A DNA stretch of 64,000 bases from Bacteroidales bacterium (GTDB lineage: Bacteria; Bacteroidota; Bacteroidia; Bacteroidales; JAAYJT01), in the NCBI GenBank assembly GCA_014860575.1, contig JACZJK010000005.1:124001-188000 (forward strand), given 5' to 3'. The position numbers were made by a program, and so were the translations under genes. Below are positions 34,838-44,325 of this stretch, in pieces. Position 1 is the stretch's first letter; each line of letters starts with the position of its first letter. A model generated the notes under the pieces. It was given only the letters and a program-made list of their open reading frames with translations, searched no databases and was not told the origin of the DNA.

Positions 34838-35422
34838 TTACTTATAAATCAGATTTTCTACCCGCTGTTTTACCTTGTTTTCAACCATTTTCCTGATTTC
34901 CTCAACAGTAATCCCATAGACTTTAAGTGCCCTGTGCGCTTTTAGAATGTTTGCCTCGAGCTTGGTTTCTGCTTCCTGAATTTTGGTTTCCAGCCTGTTA
35001 AAATTTAATTCTTCGGATGTAAAACCATTGTCAGCCATCCTTAATAGATCAGCATCATTATAGTTCAAAGGCAGGTTCACGGATCGCAGAATGCTATCAT
35101 CCGCGAAGAAGGATGTTTTAGCTGCCACTTTTATACCCGCAATTGCAAGCCAACCGTCAGTAACTTCAGCTTGAATTTCGACATCTTTGTGATCTTTTAT
35201 AACGTTGACAAGATAAAGATAAGGGAGTGCTGCTTTTGCCGAACCGGAAGTTTCAGCGCTGATGGAATAGGTAACGCCCGGGCAAGTGAAAGTGATATTC
35301 CCATCAGTGATGGTGATTTCGCAATAAACGGTCCTCTTATCATACGCGGTGCTTTTTAACGACACCTTCATTTGTGCAAGCGTTTGCTTCAGCACTTTGG
35401 TTTTCAACTTAAAATGAGCCAT
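34838..35422 (-). CDS. protein of unknown function with a coiled C-terminal region
   Basis: 194 residues, no signal peptide. Residues 1-125 are beta-rich with duplicated strand patterns (KQTLAQMKVSLKSTAYDKR, EITITDGNITFTCPGVTYS, DGWLAIAGIKVAAKTSFF), faintly reminiscent of a sliding-clamp-like domain. Residues 135-194 are helical and charged (NRLETKIQEAETKLEANILK, IRKMVENKVKQRVENL). I do not recognise a named family and would not assign a function. The start and length look natural, and codon use resembles its neighbours. Confidence 0.7.
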   Translation of the reverse strand: MAHFKLKTKVLKQTLAQMKVSLKSTAYDKRTVYCEITITDGNITFTCPGVTYSISAETSGSAKAALPYLYLVNVIKDHKDVEIQAEVTDGWLAIAGIKVAAKTSFFADDSILRSVNLPLNYNDADLLRMADNGFTSEELNFNRLETKIQEAETKLEANILKAHRALKVYGITVEEIRKMVENKVKQRVENLIYK

Positions 35423-35524
35423 AAACTTGAATTAGCAATTTCATTAAAACAGGCATTCAAGATACGTGTATTGAGCCAATGGTTACTGCGAAAATGCAGA
35501 AAAGTTGTTAACAAAACATTGTGC

Positions 35525-35917
35525 TTACTTCAGGGCTTCAATAACCCGTATCATCTTCTTTTGAACCTCTCCGGCAATACATTCCAGGTCATTGTTTCCA
35601 ACTGAGATCATGGATGACACCGGGTCAACAGCCGAGATTTCAATTTCGCCGTTTTCGTGTTCCTGAACAACAACATTGCATGGAAGAAACACCCCAATCC
35701 TGCCTTCGGTTAGCAAAGCCTTGTGAGCAAGACCCGGGTTACATGCACCCAGAATTTTATATTTCCTGAAATCCACATCAATTTTATTTTTCAGGGTTTC
35801 TTTCACATCAATTTGTGTAAGAATGCCAAAGCCTTCTTTCTTAAGTTCTTCGGAAACCCTGATGATTGCTTCATCGAAAGAAAGATTGTTAAGTTTTGTG
35901 CTAAAATGGTAACTCAT
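35525..35917 (-). CDS. DUF302-family protein
   Basis: 130 residues. The DUF302 pattern is clear: N-terminal FDEAIIRVSEELKKEGFGIL, then IDVDFRKYKILGACNPGLAH, then VFLPCNVVVQEHENGEIEIS. The family has a small alpha/beta fold of unknown function, often in stress or metal contexts. The Cys in GACNPG and FLPCN are conserved in the family. It lies about 100 bp upstream of the unknown gene at 34838, same strand. Confidence 0.9.
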   Translation of the reverse strand: MSYHFSTKLNNLSFDEAIIRVSEELKKEGFGILTQIDVKETLKNKIDVDFRKYKILGACNPGLAHKALLTEGRIGVFLPCNVVVQEHENGEIEISAVDPVSSMISVGNNDLECIAGEVQKKMIRVIEALK

Positions 35918-36052
35918 GGTAATGTGTTTTTAATGATGACTCGTGAAGAGTTGATTTGACCCGGTTGTAGAACTATCAAGGCATGATTTTTGGTTGATCA
36001 GTAAGCTCTAGTTGGAACAGTTCAATTCAATTAACGCTTAAATTGCAAATAT

Positions 36053-37264
36053 ATGAGAACTTTTACTTTACTGTTGCTGCTTTCATTAATCGCCTCACCC
36101 TTCCTTGTTTCATTTTCACAAACTCCTGAAGCGAAAGCACCTGCACGCGCGGCATTCAATATGAATCATAACAATAATTTGCCGGAAGCGGATGGCATAG
36201 TTGCTGCTTTCAGCGCTGATGTTCGTTCAGGGTACGCGCCTTTAACAGTTTCTTTCACTGATCAATCAACCGGAGAAGTGCAATCCTGGAACTGGTCGTT
36301 TGGAGACGGGCAAACGAGCGATGAGCAGAATCCCGGACATACCTACACAGAGCCCGGCCTGTATAGTGTTTCATTGACCGTAGCTGATAGTGTGAGTCAT
36401 TACACCCTCGAAAAAGAAGAATATATTCGGGTAAATGCGGAACCAGGTGCTTGCGATACCCTCGATTTTCCATTTTCCGGAACCTATACATATTATCCGC
36501 TTCAATCCCCCCAAAAAGGGTATGTATCAGGAACCAATTCTTATGGAGATCGTGCCAAGGCAAACGTTTTTGAGCCGGGCTATTCCTCATTGGTAAGTGG
36601 AGTGTTTGTTGATTTCGCTATTGCGGAAGATATTTCTGGCACAAATCCCGATGTTGAGATCGCGATTTGGAATGATGCTGGAACCAATGGTACACCAGGC
36701 TCAATTATTGCTTCCAGAGATATTCCCCTTTCCACTATCATTGATGATGTGGCTGATGACGTTGCAACCTGGGTCGAGTTTTTTGAACCTGTGAGCGTTT
36801 CCAACAAATTTTATATCGGCGTAGTATTGCCCACAACCAGTGATACGCTGGCATTATGGACTGATACCAGCCCTGAATCTCCTGCAAACAAAGGCTGGGA
36901 ACAGTGGGAAAATCAAACATGGCATGCTTATTCCTCCGATCAATCCTGGGGTTTGATGATTTCCAATGCTATCCACCCGGTAGTTTGCCAGGTGAACAGC
37001 ACACGAACAAATTTCCCGGAAGGTTCTATTGCTGTTTACCCGGTTCCAGCCAGGGACAGGCTTTATGTGAGCGTAACAGACCAGGTTAACCACATACAAT
37101 CAATAGAATTATACGATATGCATGGCAGGCTTTGTTATTCAAATTCTTTTGATGGTAATGCAACAGTCAGGGTTGTACCTTTGGATTTTCCGGCAGGAAT
37201 CTATATGATCAGGGCCATTGCTGCAGATTATGTGTTAAGCCAGAAAATATTGATTTCAGAATAG
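36053..37264 (+). CDS. T9SS-secreted PKD-domain protein
   Basis: 403 residues: signal peptide (1-22), a PKD domain at about 48-125 (FSADVRSGYAPLTVSFTDQS, WNWSFGDGQTSDEQNPGHTY) and a middle beta-sandwich region (about 135-310) with repeated DxA/IWND motifs. A T9SS sorting domain ends it (SIAVYPVPARDRLYVSVTDQ ... YVLSQKILISE). The middle region may be a carbohydrate- or matrix-binding module but is not recognised. Cell-surface or released location expected. Confidence 0.88.
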   Translation: MRTFTLLLLLSLIASPFLVSFSQTPEAKAPARAAFNMNHNNNLPEADGIVAAFSADVRSGYAPLTVSFTDQSTGEVQSWNWSFGDGQTSDEQNPGHTYTEPGLYSVSLTVADSVSHYTLEKEEYIRVNAEPGACDTLDFPFSGTYTYYPLQSPQKGYVSGTNSYGDRAKANVFEPGYSSLVSGVFVDFAIAEDISGTNPDVEIAIWNDAGTNGTPGSIIASRDIPLSTIIDDVADDVATWVEFFEPVSVSNKFYIGVVLPTTSDTLALWTDTSPESPANKGWEQWENQTWHAYSSDQSWGLMISNAIHPVVCQVNSTRTNFPEGSIAVYPVPARDRLYVSVTDQVNHIQSIELYDMHGRLCYSNSFDGNATVRVVPLDFPAGIYMIRAIAADYVLSQKILISE

Positions 37265-37298
37265 TTTGCGGTGCTCATAGCATCCGCTCTTGCTGCAT

Positions 37299-37328
37299 TG
37301 ACTTAAGCATTTCAATGTAGTAACTTTG
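37299..37328 (+). promoter_or_regulatory. full Bacteroidota promoter (-33 TTGAC, -7 TAACTTTG) of the single-domain Usp gene
   Basis: TTGAC at 37299-37303 and TAACTTTG at 37321-37328 are separated by 17 nt, close to the consensus TTTG-N19-TAnnTTTG. The ATG is 26 nt after the box. Confidence 0.7.
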
Positions 37329-37353
37329 CAGGAACCCAAATCCTGAGCATGCT

Positions 37354-37797
37354 ATGAAAAATATTCTGGTTGCCATTAATTTCTCTGATCTCGCTCCCGA
37401 TGTTCTTGCCAATTCAATTGAAATAGCCATAGCACTGAAAGCGAAGTTGTGGCTGGTTCATGTAGCCGATCCAAATCCTTTTTTTGTTGGGTATGAAGTT
37501 GAACCACCTTCCATGCGTGCTCAACGGGAAGATGAATTACAAAGGGAACGTTCAGAACTGGAAGCCATGGCCCGGCAAGTTCAATCACGGGGTGTTGAGG
37601 CGTATGCTGAACTGCTGCTTGGCTCACCCATCTCATCTATCATTGAAAAAGCGGAGGAAATTGAAGCCGATATGATCATCATCGGCAAGGAAGATCATGG
37701 ATTTTTCTACAAGACCTTCATGGGAAGTACAAGTGAAGGAGTAGTTTCCAAGGCTTTCTGCCCGGTATTGGTAATCCCACTCCGGGAACAGGAATGA
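37354..37797 (+). CDS. single-domain universal stress protein
   Basis: 147 residues, one UspA domain starting MKNILVAINFSDLAPDVL. The ATP-loop region reads IIIGKEDHGFFYKTFMGSTSEG, in which the first glycine pair is altered but the distal GS is kept. Related to, but more distant from, the double-domain Usps at 24561 and 26007. Confidence 0.92.
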   Translation: MKNILVAINFSDLAPDVLANSIEIAIALKAKLWLVHVADPNPFFVGYEVEPPSMRAQREDELQRERSELEAMARQVQSRGVEAYAELLLGSPISSIIEKAEEIEADMIIIGKEDHGFFYKTFMGSTSEGVVSKAFCPVLVIPLREQE

Positions 37798-37835
37798 TCG
37801 TTTTAAAACCACATTCTAATTAAAGCCTCAAAGCA

Positions 37836-39668
37836 TCAGCGTATATTTCGTTTATTACTTTTATTACCAGGTATCCTGGCAGTTTGACTGTGTGGTTGGT
37901 TCGTGAAGAAATAATTTCGTTGAGATGTTTTTTCCTGCATCGTTCTTGCAACGTGAACGGGTTTCAAGGTATAAGGATCTAGGCCGGTGTAAAACATTGC
38001 AGTTGCCAGGGTTCCCGGAGTTGGTGTAAAATCCTGAACCTGCTCCAATCGAAATCCAAGGTTTCGCGTTTTTGCAGCCAGATTAGCCATATCCTTTTGT
38101 TCCGATCCCGGATGAGACGAAATAAAATAAGGGATCAGTTGTTGGTTCAGATTGTTTTGTAAACAAATCTTATCAAAGTCCTTTTTTAACTGTTCAAATT
38201 GCTCAAATCCAGGCTTGCGCATATATTTAAGCACCTTGCCTGATGTGTGTTCAGGTGCAACTTTCAGTCGGCCTGAAACATGGTGTGTTACAAGTTCTTT
38301 GAAGTATTTTCTGTGCCCTCTTGTGTTCGAAACATCCGGGTTTTGGCCCATGAACAAATCATATCGGACGCCGGAACCGATGGTAACTTTTTTGATTGCA
38401 GGATTTGAGCGCACCTTGCGGTAGAGTTCGATAAGGGGATTATGGTCGGTATTGATGTTAGGGCATATATTTGGGTAGATGCAAGATGCCCGTCTGCATT
38501 TTTTACATTTCCCGAAATCAATGGCTGTCATCCGGTACATATTGGCGGTTGGCCCGCCAAGGTCAGTAACATGGCCTTTGAAGTCGGGCATAACGGTTAT
38601 CTGATCCACTTCACGCAAGATAGAATCCTGCGAGCGGCTGCTGATAAACTTTCCCTGATGCGCTGAGATGGCGCAAAAACTGCAGCCTCCAAAGCAACCG
38701 CGATGCATTGTTATGGAATGCCTGATCATTTCATAGGCCGGGATCGGACCACGTTTTTTGTATTTCGGATGGGGGAACCTGGTAAATGGCAAATTGTAGA
38801 TATCGTCAAGCTCCTTTTCGGTACTAATCAAGGATGGGGGATTTATTACCAGCCAGCCTTCCTTGTTTTCCTGTATGATCCTTGCCGGGTTTGTGCGGTT
38901 ATGCTCTTCTTCCCAAAGCCGGAAGGTTTTGGCAAAAAGGAATTTATCCTTTACCAATGCCTCATGCGATGGAAGTACAAGTGTTTCCCATTCATCAGCT
39001 TTTGGTATCAGGGATTTAGATACTACTAAAAACACCGATTGCTCAAGGTTCGTAATTTGTTTAAAATTTTCACCTTGTGAGCACCTTTCGAGTAACAATT
39101 TTATGGATTGCTCCGCCATTCCATAAATCAACAGATCAGCTTCACTTTCAATCAGCAGGGAAGGTTTGACTTTGTCGGCCCAATAATCGTAATAGGTAAG
39201 CCGCCGCATGGATGCCTCCACACCACCGAGTACAAGCGGAACATCAGGAAAAAGTTTTTTTAGAATCCGGGTGTAGATCAATGAAGCATTGTCAGGGCGG
39301 AATCCGGCCTTGCCACCGGGAGTGTATGCATCATCAGAGCGCAGGCGTTTGGCAGCAGTGTAATGGTTCACCATTGAATCCATGTTACCTGCCGAAACAC
39401 CAAAGAACAAGCGTGGAGTCCCAAGTTTTTTGAAATCACGCAAGTCGTCGCGCCAGTTGGGTTGGGGCAATAGAGCCACACGAAAACCTTGAGCTTCGAT
39501 TACACGGCCAATTACCGACGGCCCGAAAGAAGGGTGATCAACATAGGCATCTCCGCTTACGATGATTACATCCGGTTGTTCCCATCCATGCTGTTCAATT
39601 TCATCGCGCGTTATCGGGAGCCAGGAGGAAAGTGGCAGGTTTAAGGCTGTGTTGGCGGTTATTGACAT
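37836..39668 (-). CDS. YgiQ-family radical SAM protein
   Basis: 610 residues. An N-terminal YgiQ domain (PDVIIVSGDAYVDHPSFGPS, LVLGGVEASMRRLTYYDYW) precedes a radical SAM core with CFGGCSFCAISAHQGKF (CxxxCxxC, about residue 331). A further Cys cluster (KCKKCRRASCIYPNICPN) may hold a second Fe-S centre. The family is widespread and conserved but uncharacterised. The gene starts 6 bp after the pfkA stop and is probably co-transcribed with it. Confidence 0.93.
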   Translation of the reverse strand: MSITANTALNLPLSSWLPITRDEIEQHGWEQPDVIIVSGDAYVDHPSFGPSVIGRVIEAQGFRVALLPQPNWRDDLRDFKKLGTPRLFFGVSAGNMDSMVNHYTAAKRLRSDDAYTPGGKAGFRPDNASLIYTRILKKLFPDVPLVLGGVEASMRRLTYYDYWADKVKPSLLIESEADLLIYGMAEQSIKLLLERCSQGENFKQITNLEQSVFLVVSKSLIPKADEWETLVLPSHEALVKDKFLFAKTFRLWEEEHNRTNPARIIQENKEGWLVINPPSLISTEKELDDIYNLPFTRFPHPKYKKRGPIPAYEMIRHSITMHRGCFGGCSFCAISAHQGKFISSRSQDSILREVDQITVMPDFKGHVTDLGGPTANMYRMTAIDFGKCKKCRRASCIYPNICPNINTDHNPLIELYRKVRSNPAIKKVTIGSGVRYDLFMGQNPDVSNTRGHRKYFKELVTHHVSGRLKVAPEHTSGKVLKYMRKPGFEQFEQLKKDFDKICLQNNLNQQLIPYFISSHPGSEQKDMANLAAKTRNLGFRLEQVQDFTPTPGTLATAMFYTGLDPYTLKPVHVARTMQEKTSQRNYFFTNQPHSQTARIPGNKSNKRNIR

Positions 39669-39674
39669 TTTCGT

Positions 39675-40712
39675 TTATTTATCCCCAAAGCAAATATCCA
39701 TACTTCTGGCTTTTTTAATCAACGAATGATTTGTGGGAACTAACTTGATCTGATTTCCGGCCTCTGATAATTTTACCGAAGTCATTGTCTCGCCGTGTTT
39801 GGCAACCATTAAACCGAATTTGCGCTCGGCAATAAGTTCAACTGCATAGGCGCCATATTGGGTTGCCAGTAGGCGGTCAACCGGCGAAGGGCTTCCACCG
39901 CGTTGTATATAGCCAAGAATCGTTTCCCGGGTTTCGAGCCCGGTTCGCATTTTGATCATTTCTGCGATGTAATGCGCTGCTGTTGAGTTTTTGGGTTTAG
40001 AGATTCCTTCGGCCACTACAACAATCGAATAGGGCTTTTTTTGTCTGACCCTTTTTTGCAGGTATGCACAAATAACTTTTTCGTCGTAGTTGATTTCCGG
40101 GATCAGGATCACATCGCCGCCGCCCGCAATTCCGCTGTAAAGTGCAAGCCATCCGGCATGATGCCCCATTACTTCGATTACCATTATGCGTTTGTGGGAA
40201 TTCGCAGTTGTGTGCAGGCGGTCAATAGCTTCGGTATCAATCCATAGTGCCGAATCAAAGCCAAAGGAATAATCAGTACCCCATACATCATTGTCAATGG
40301 TTTTTGGAATACCGATAATATTGAGACCGGTTTCAGCCAGTTGACTGGCAGTACGTTGCGAACCATTGCCACCAATGCAAACCAGTGCATCAAGTTGTAA
40401 TGCTTTGTAATTTTTTAAAATTAGTTCAACCTTTTCTCCCTTGATTCCGTCGCCGGTTTTTTTGAAAGGCTTCTCACGCGACGTACCCAGGATGGTTCCC
40501 CCAATCGTAAGAATTCCCGAAAGATCTTTTTCAAACAACTCGATGTATTCATTCTTGATGATCCCGGTAAAGCCCGATGAAAACCCGAAAACCGTCATTC
40601 CGTACTCGGTAATGGCTGTTTTGCCAACGCCTCTGATGGCCGCATTCAATCCTGGACAATCCCCCCCGGCTGTGAGGATTCCGATACGCATGCCTTTGCT
40701 TTTATTTGCCAT
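39675..40712 (-). CDS. pfkA: 6-phosphofructokinase (group III-like PfkA)
   Basis: 345 residues. Glycolytic phosphorylation of fructose 6-phosphate. Motifs are ILTAGGDCPGLNAAIRG, CIGGNGSQRTA, PKTIDNDVWGTDYSFGFDSA and IMVIEVMGHHAGWLAL. At the two diagnostic donor-selecting sites it has Gly (GGNGS) and Lys (PKTIDND), a combination found in ATP-using group III enzymes, whereas PPi-type enzymes carry Asp at the first site. The usual GGDGS Asp is Asn here. Phosphoryl donor (ATP versus PPi) should be treated as likely ATP. It is followed at 6 bp by the YgiQ gene. Confidence 0.93.
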   Translation of the reverse strand: MANKSKGMRIGILTAGGDCPGLNAAIRGVGKTAITEYGMTVFGFSSGFTGIIKNEYIELFEKDLSGILTIGGTILGTSREKPFKKTGDGIKGEKVELILKNYKALQLDALVCIGGNGSQRTASQLAETGLNIIGIPKTIDNDVWGTDYSFGFDSALWIDTEAIDRLHTTANSHKRIMVIEVMGHHAGWLALYSGIAGGGDVILIPEINYDEKVICAYLQKRVRQKKPYSIVVVAEGISKPKNSTAAHYIAEMIKMRTGLETRETILGYIQRGGSPSPVDRLLATQYGAYAVELIAERKFGLMVAKHGETMTSVKLSEAGNQIKLVPTNHSLIKKARSMDICFGDK

Positions 40713-40720
40713 TTTTTATT

Positions 40721-40787
40721 GTGATACAGTGTTACAGTGATGCAGTAATACAATCATACAATATTACTGCATCACTGCATCACAATC
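40721..40787. repeat. ACTGCATCAC degenerate repeat forming a 14-bp hairpin
   Basis: GTGATACAGTGTTACAGTG, then a perfect inverted pair GTGATGCAGTAATA / TATTACTGCATCAC around an 11-nt loop. The segment 40763-40786 is identical to 44489-44512 (24 bp). Confidence 0.8.
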
Positions 40788-41998
40788 TAAACTTTAAGTT
40801 CTTCTCCTTCCGTTTTTGCAATAATGGTGGCTCCACAACTGTCGCTCCACACGTTTACTGATGTACGGAACATATCCAGGATTCTATCAACGGCAAGGAT
40901 CAGACCAACACCTTCGAGTGGGAGCCCAACAGCAGTGAGGACAATCGTAATCATCACCAAACCGGCCATAGGAATTCCTGCTGCTCCAATTGAGGCAAGC
41001 AAAGCTGTTACTACAACAATCATTTGTTGAACAAAACTCAATTCCACGCCATAGGCTTGCGCTATGAACATGACTGCCACGCATTCATAAAGCGCTGTTC
41101 CGTCCATATTGACGGTTGCTCCCAGCGGCAAAGTAAAACTGCTTATCTTATTTGAAACCCCGGCGTTGTTTTCAACCGCATGCATGGTCAGGGGCAGGGT
41201 GGCGCTGGAGGAAGAAGTGGAAAAAGCTGTGATAAGTGGTGTTCGCATGGCATTGAAATGCTTGAGCGGATTTATTTTACCAAAAATCCTTAGAAGAAGG
41301 GGTAAGGTAAAGCCAGCATGGATGGCAAGTGCCAGAATTACCACCAACATGTACAACCCCATGCTCTGCATCAGGGCTAAAAGATTATCCTGCTCAGCAA
41401 CCTTGGCAGCAACCAATCCAAAAATACCAATTGGCGTAAACTTAATTATGAAGAAAGTAAGCTTCATCATAACCTGGAAAACCGCGTTAAAGAAATCCGT
41501 TAGAAGTTCTCCGGATCTGCCCGGGGTTCTGATAATAAAAAAGCCAAAAAGTAAGGCAAACAGAATTACCGAGAGCATTTGGGAGTTATCTGAAAAGGAA
41601 TTGAAAATATTTTCGGGGATTATTTTGATCAACGTTGTCCCAAGTGAATCAGCGCTTACCCCCAGATCAATATGACTGCTTAGGTTCAGATCAGCACCAA
41701 CGCCTGGTTTAAAAATATTCACCAGGGTCAATCCGGTGAGGATGGCAAGTGTGCTGGTGGAGAGATAATATACAATGGTTTTTGCACCCAGCCTGCCAAG
41801 GCTTTCCGCGCTTCCAATATTTGTGACCCCCGAAATTATTGAACTAAGAACCAATGGAATAATTATCATTTTTAATGCCCGCAGGAAAATTTCCCCCATC
41901 CATTCAACCAGGTAAATATGATCAGCAAAATAAATTCCGTATAAAACAGCCAGGATCAGTGCAATGAGTATCTGCCAGTGCAGTGCTATCTTCTTCAT
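40787..41998 (-). CDS. dicarboxylate/amino acid:cation symporter (DAACS)
   Basis: 403-residue membrane transporter of the GltP/DctA family importing acidic amino acids or C4-dicarboxylates with Na+ or H+. Family motifs are FSTSSSSATLPLTMHAVENN (the Ser-rich re-entrant loop), FTLPLGATVNMDGTALYECV, GIPMAGLVMITIVLTAVGLP and VDRILDMFRTSVNVWSDSCG. Eight TM helices are expected. Which substrate is carried is not clear from the sequence. Confidence 0.95.
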   Translation of the reverse strand: MKKIALHWQILIALILAVLYGIYFADHIYLVEWMGEIFLRALKMIIIPLVLSSIISGVTNIGSAESLGRLGAKTIVYYLSTSTLAILTGLTLVNIFKPGVGADLNLSSHIDLGVSADSLGTTLIKIIPENIFNSFSDNSQMLSVILFALLFGFFIIRTPGRSGELLTDFFNAVFQVMMKLTFFIIKFTPIGIFGLVAAKVAEQDNLLALMQSMGLYMLVVILALAIHAGFTLPLLLRIFGKINPLKHFNAMRTPLITAFSTSSSSATLPLTMHAVENNAGVSNKISSFTLPLGATVNMDGTALYECVAVMFIAQAYGVELSFVQQMIVVVTALLASIGAAGIPMAGLVMITIVLTAVGLPLEGVGLILAVDRILDMFRTSVNVWSDSCGATIIAKTEGEELKV

Positions 41999-42155
41999 AG
42001 ACTTTGCTTATTTGGATCGCAAACGAGGGCTAAAAGTAGATAAAAATGATGACTGTATTCAAGATTTTATCAAATTAGATCATCTTTTGGGTTCAAAACT
42101 GTTTAGCTGTCAGAACTTAAAATCTGTCAATATTTTTGAATATGTTGAATTTTAA

Positions 42156-42163
42156 TACTTTTG
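42156..42163 (+). promoter_or_regulatory. -7 box of the TetR-like gene
   Basis: TACTTTTG followed by CACG, 36 nt before the ATG at 42199; supports that start over ATG 42136. Confidence 0.6.
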
Positions 42164-42198
42164 CACGATTATTGCAACCCGCTTTCTTAAAAAATCTT

Positions 42199-42822
42199 AT
42201 GGACAGCAACCTCAAATCCATCCTCCACGATATCCGTGAACTCTCTATCCGCCGCGGAATCAAAAACCTCACCATCAAAGAAATCTGCCGGGAACTCAAA
42301 ATCCCGGTTCAAACATTGTATGCCCACGTGAACAATGAAACGGAATTGGTGGTAATGATTTTGGATCTGGAAAGGAAAAATCTACAGGAAATATTTGAGA
42401 AGTACCCGTATAACGGTGAAAATGCAATTGACCTGTTGCTATCGGTCGGACGGGAAATCAGCGAGCAGTTCAAAGACATCACCCTCACCATCAGCCTTGA
42501 TCTTCACAGGTTTTTCCCTGATATCTATCAACAACACCTTGAACTCAGAACACAGTACGTTTTTACAAAGATCAAGAACAATCTTGAACACGGCATCCGT
42601 CAGGGTTATTACCGTAGCGACCTCAGCACGGAACTCCTTTCACGCCTTTATATCAGCCGCCTGATTGACCTTCATAACCCCTTGCTTTTCCCACCCGATA
42701 CTTTTTCATTCAACATTGTTTTTGATGTAATGATTGATAACTTCCTCCGCGGCATCGCTACTGAAAAGGGTATTGAGTACTATGAGACCCAGGTTCAGGC
42801 GATGGAGTTTGTTATGAATTAA
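42199..42822 (+). CDS. TetR-like transcriptional regulator
   Basis: 207 residues. The N-terminal helix-turn-helix is typical (IRRGIKNLTIKEICRELKIP, VQTLYAHVNNETELVVMIL), with a helical ligand-binding C-terminal part. It is 248 bp upstream of the HlyD-ABC efflux cassette in the same direction, and is the obvious candidate regulator of that cassette; this is inferred from position. Confidence 0.85.
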   Translation: MDSNLKSILHDIRELSIRRGIKNLTIKEICRELKIPVQTLYAHVNNETELVVMILDLERKNLQEIFEKYPYNGENAIDLLLSVGREISEQFKDITLTISLDLHRFFPDIYQQHLELRTQYVFTKIKNNLEHGIRQGYYRSDLSTELLSRLYISRLIDLHNPLLFPPDTFSFNIVFDVMIDNFLRGIATEKGIEYYETQVQAMEFVMN

Positions 42823-42825
42823 TGC

Positions 42826-42915
42826 CTAAAGCCCAAGCTCCAAGCCCCACGCCCCATGCTCCACGCCCAAAGGTATTTTCCCTTGGGACTTTGAATTTTG
42901 AATTTGGAACTTGGG
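42826..42915. repeat. CCAAGCTCCAAGCCCC / GAATTTTGAATTTGG degenerate repeat
   Basis: CCCAAGCTCCAAGCCCCACG, CCCCATGCTCCACGCCC, then TTTGAATTTTGAATTTGGAAC; the second half contains reversed words of the first type. Located between the TetR-like gene and the HlyD-like gene. Confidence 0.7.
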
Positions 42916-43069
42916 TCTTCTATCTTGTACGTCTCTGTACAAAGCTATGCACGATAGCGAACACTTTTCTTTTATGATTATTCATGCTTATGCGATTTTA
43001 AAATTGATAACCAGCATGTTGTATTGATTGGCACGGTATTGGAAACAATCCGGAGAAAACCATTATTCC

Positions 43070-44323
43070 ATGGACAGAACAATTGAAAAGAAAAGGTTTA
43101 CCACGAAAAAAATTGTGATTTATGCAAGCATTGCTGCATTTGGTTTTTTTTTAGTTTACCTGATTTTCCTACGCGATTCCAGTTCCCGTTTATATATCGA
43201 TTCTGCCAGGCTAACCATTGCCGAAGTCAGGCAGGAGCCTTTCCAGGAATTTATTCCGGTTGATGGAGTTGTCCAGCCGATACGAACCATATTTATTGAC
43301 GCGGTTCAGGGAGGCCGTGTTGAGGCTATTTATGTAACGGATGGCATGGTTCTGAAAGCCGGCGATTCAATATTGCGGCTGTCCAATCCTAATATGGAAC
43401 TTGATTATATCAACCGGGAAACCCAAATGTACGAGGTTATCAATAACCTTCAGAACACCAGGTTGAACATGGAGCAACGCAAGTTTGCACTTGAAAAGCA
43501 GATTCTTGATATCAACTACCAGATTGATAAAACCAGGATTGATTTTGAACGTAAAAAACAGTTCTTTAAAGATAAGCTGATTTCGCAGCAGGAGTTTGAA
43601 GACGCCGAACGTGATTATAATTACCTGGCTGGCCAATATGATATTGCCTTGCGAACCCAGCGCCACGATTCGGTTTACACGGTTAATCAACTATCGCAAA
43701 TAAGTGCCTCGCTCAACCGGATGAATATGAACCTTTCCATGTTGCGCGAAAACCTCGACCATCTCTGTATTAAAGCGCCGGTTTCGGGCAGGCTCACAAG
43801 TTTTGCCGTTGAAATAGGAGAAACCAAAACCGCGGGTCAAACCCTTGGACATATTGATGTGCTGGAAGGGTTCAAACTACGGGCCCGTATTGATGAGCGC
43901 TATATCAACCGCACCTTCATCGGGCAGGAAGCTGAGTTCGACTATGCAGGAAGCAACTACCAGCTTGAAATTCAAAAAATTTATACAAACGTTCAGGGCG
44001 GGGCATTTGAAGTGGATCTGCTTTTTACCGCTGATGTACCTGAAGGTGTGAAAAGAGGGCAAACACTTCAACTGCGCCTGAAATTCAGCGGGACGACTAT
44101 GGCCACAACCATACGCCGTGGCGGGTTTTACCAGGAAACAGGTGGCAACTGGATTTATGTACTTGATCCCAGCGGAGAATTTGCTTTGAAAAGGACAATT
44201 CGCATTGGCCGCCAGAATATAAACTCATACGAAGTCCTGGAAGGCTTAGTACCGGGAGAGAAGGTGATAGTTTCTTCATACGATGCATTTGGAGGAAAGG
44301 ACAGGCTGGTGTTTCGGGAGTAG
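43070..44323 (+). CDS. HlyD/MFP-family efflux periplasmic adaptor
   Basis: 417 residues from the preferred start MDRTIEKKRFTTKK. One N-terminal TM helix (about 13-35) anchors it in the inner membrane. A biotinyl-lipoyl half (FIDAVQGGRVEAIYVTDGMV) flanks a long coiled-coil hairpin (about 105-235), with the matching half (HLCIKAPVSGRLTSFAVEI) after it. A membrane-proximal barrel closes the protein (VLEGLVPGEKVIVSSYDAFG). It bridges the MacB-type ABC permease encoded downstream to an outer-membrane factor that is not in this window. Confidence 0.9.
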   Translation: MDRTIEKKRFTTKKIVIYASIAAFGFFLVYLIFLRDSSSRLYIDSARLTIAEVRQEPFQEFIPVDGVVQPIRTIFIDAVQGGRVEAIYVTDGMVLKAGDSILRLSNPNMELDYINRETQMYEVINNLQNTRLNMEQRKFALEKQILDINYQIDKTRIDFERKKQFFKDKLISQQEFEDAERDYNYLAGQYDIALRTQRHDSVYTVNQLSQISASLNRMNMNLSMLRENLDHLCIKAPVSGRLTSFAVEIGETKTAGQTLGHIDVLEGFKLRARIDERYINRTFIGQEAEFDYAGSNYQLEIQKIYTNVQGGAFEVDLLFTADVPEGVKRGQTLQLRLKFSGTTMATTIRRGGFYQETGGNWIYVLDPSGEFALKRTIRIGRQNINSYEVLEGLVPGEKVIVSSYDAFGGKDRLVFRE

Positions 44324-44325
44324 CC

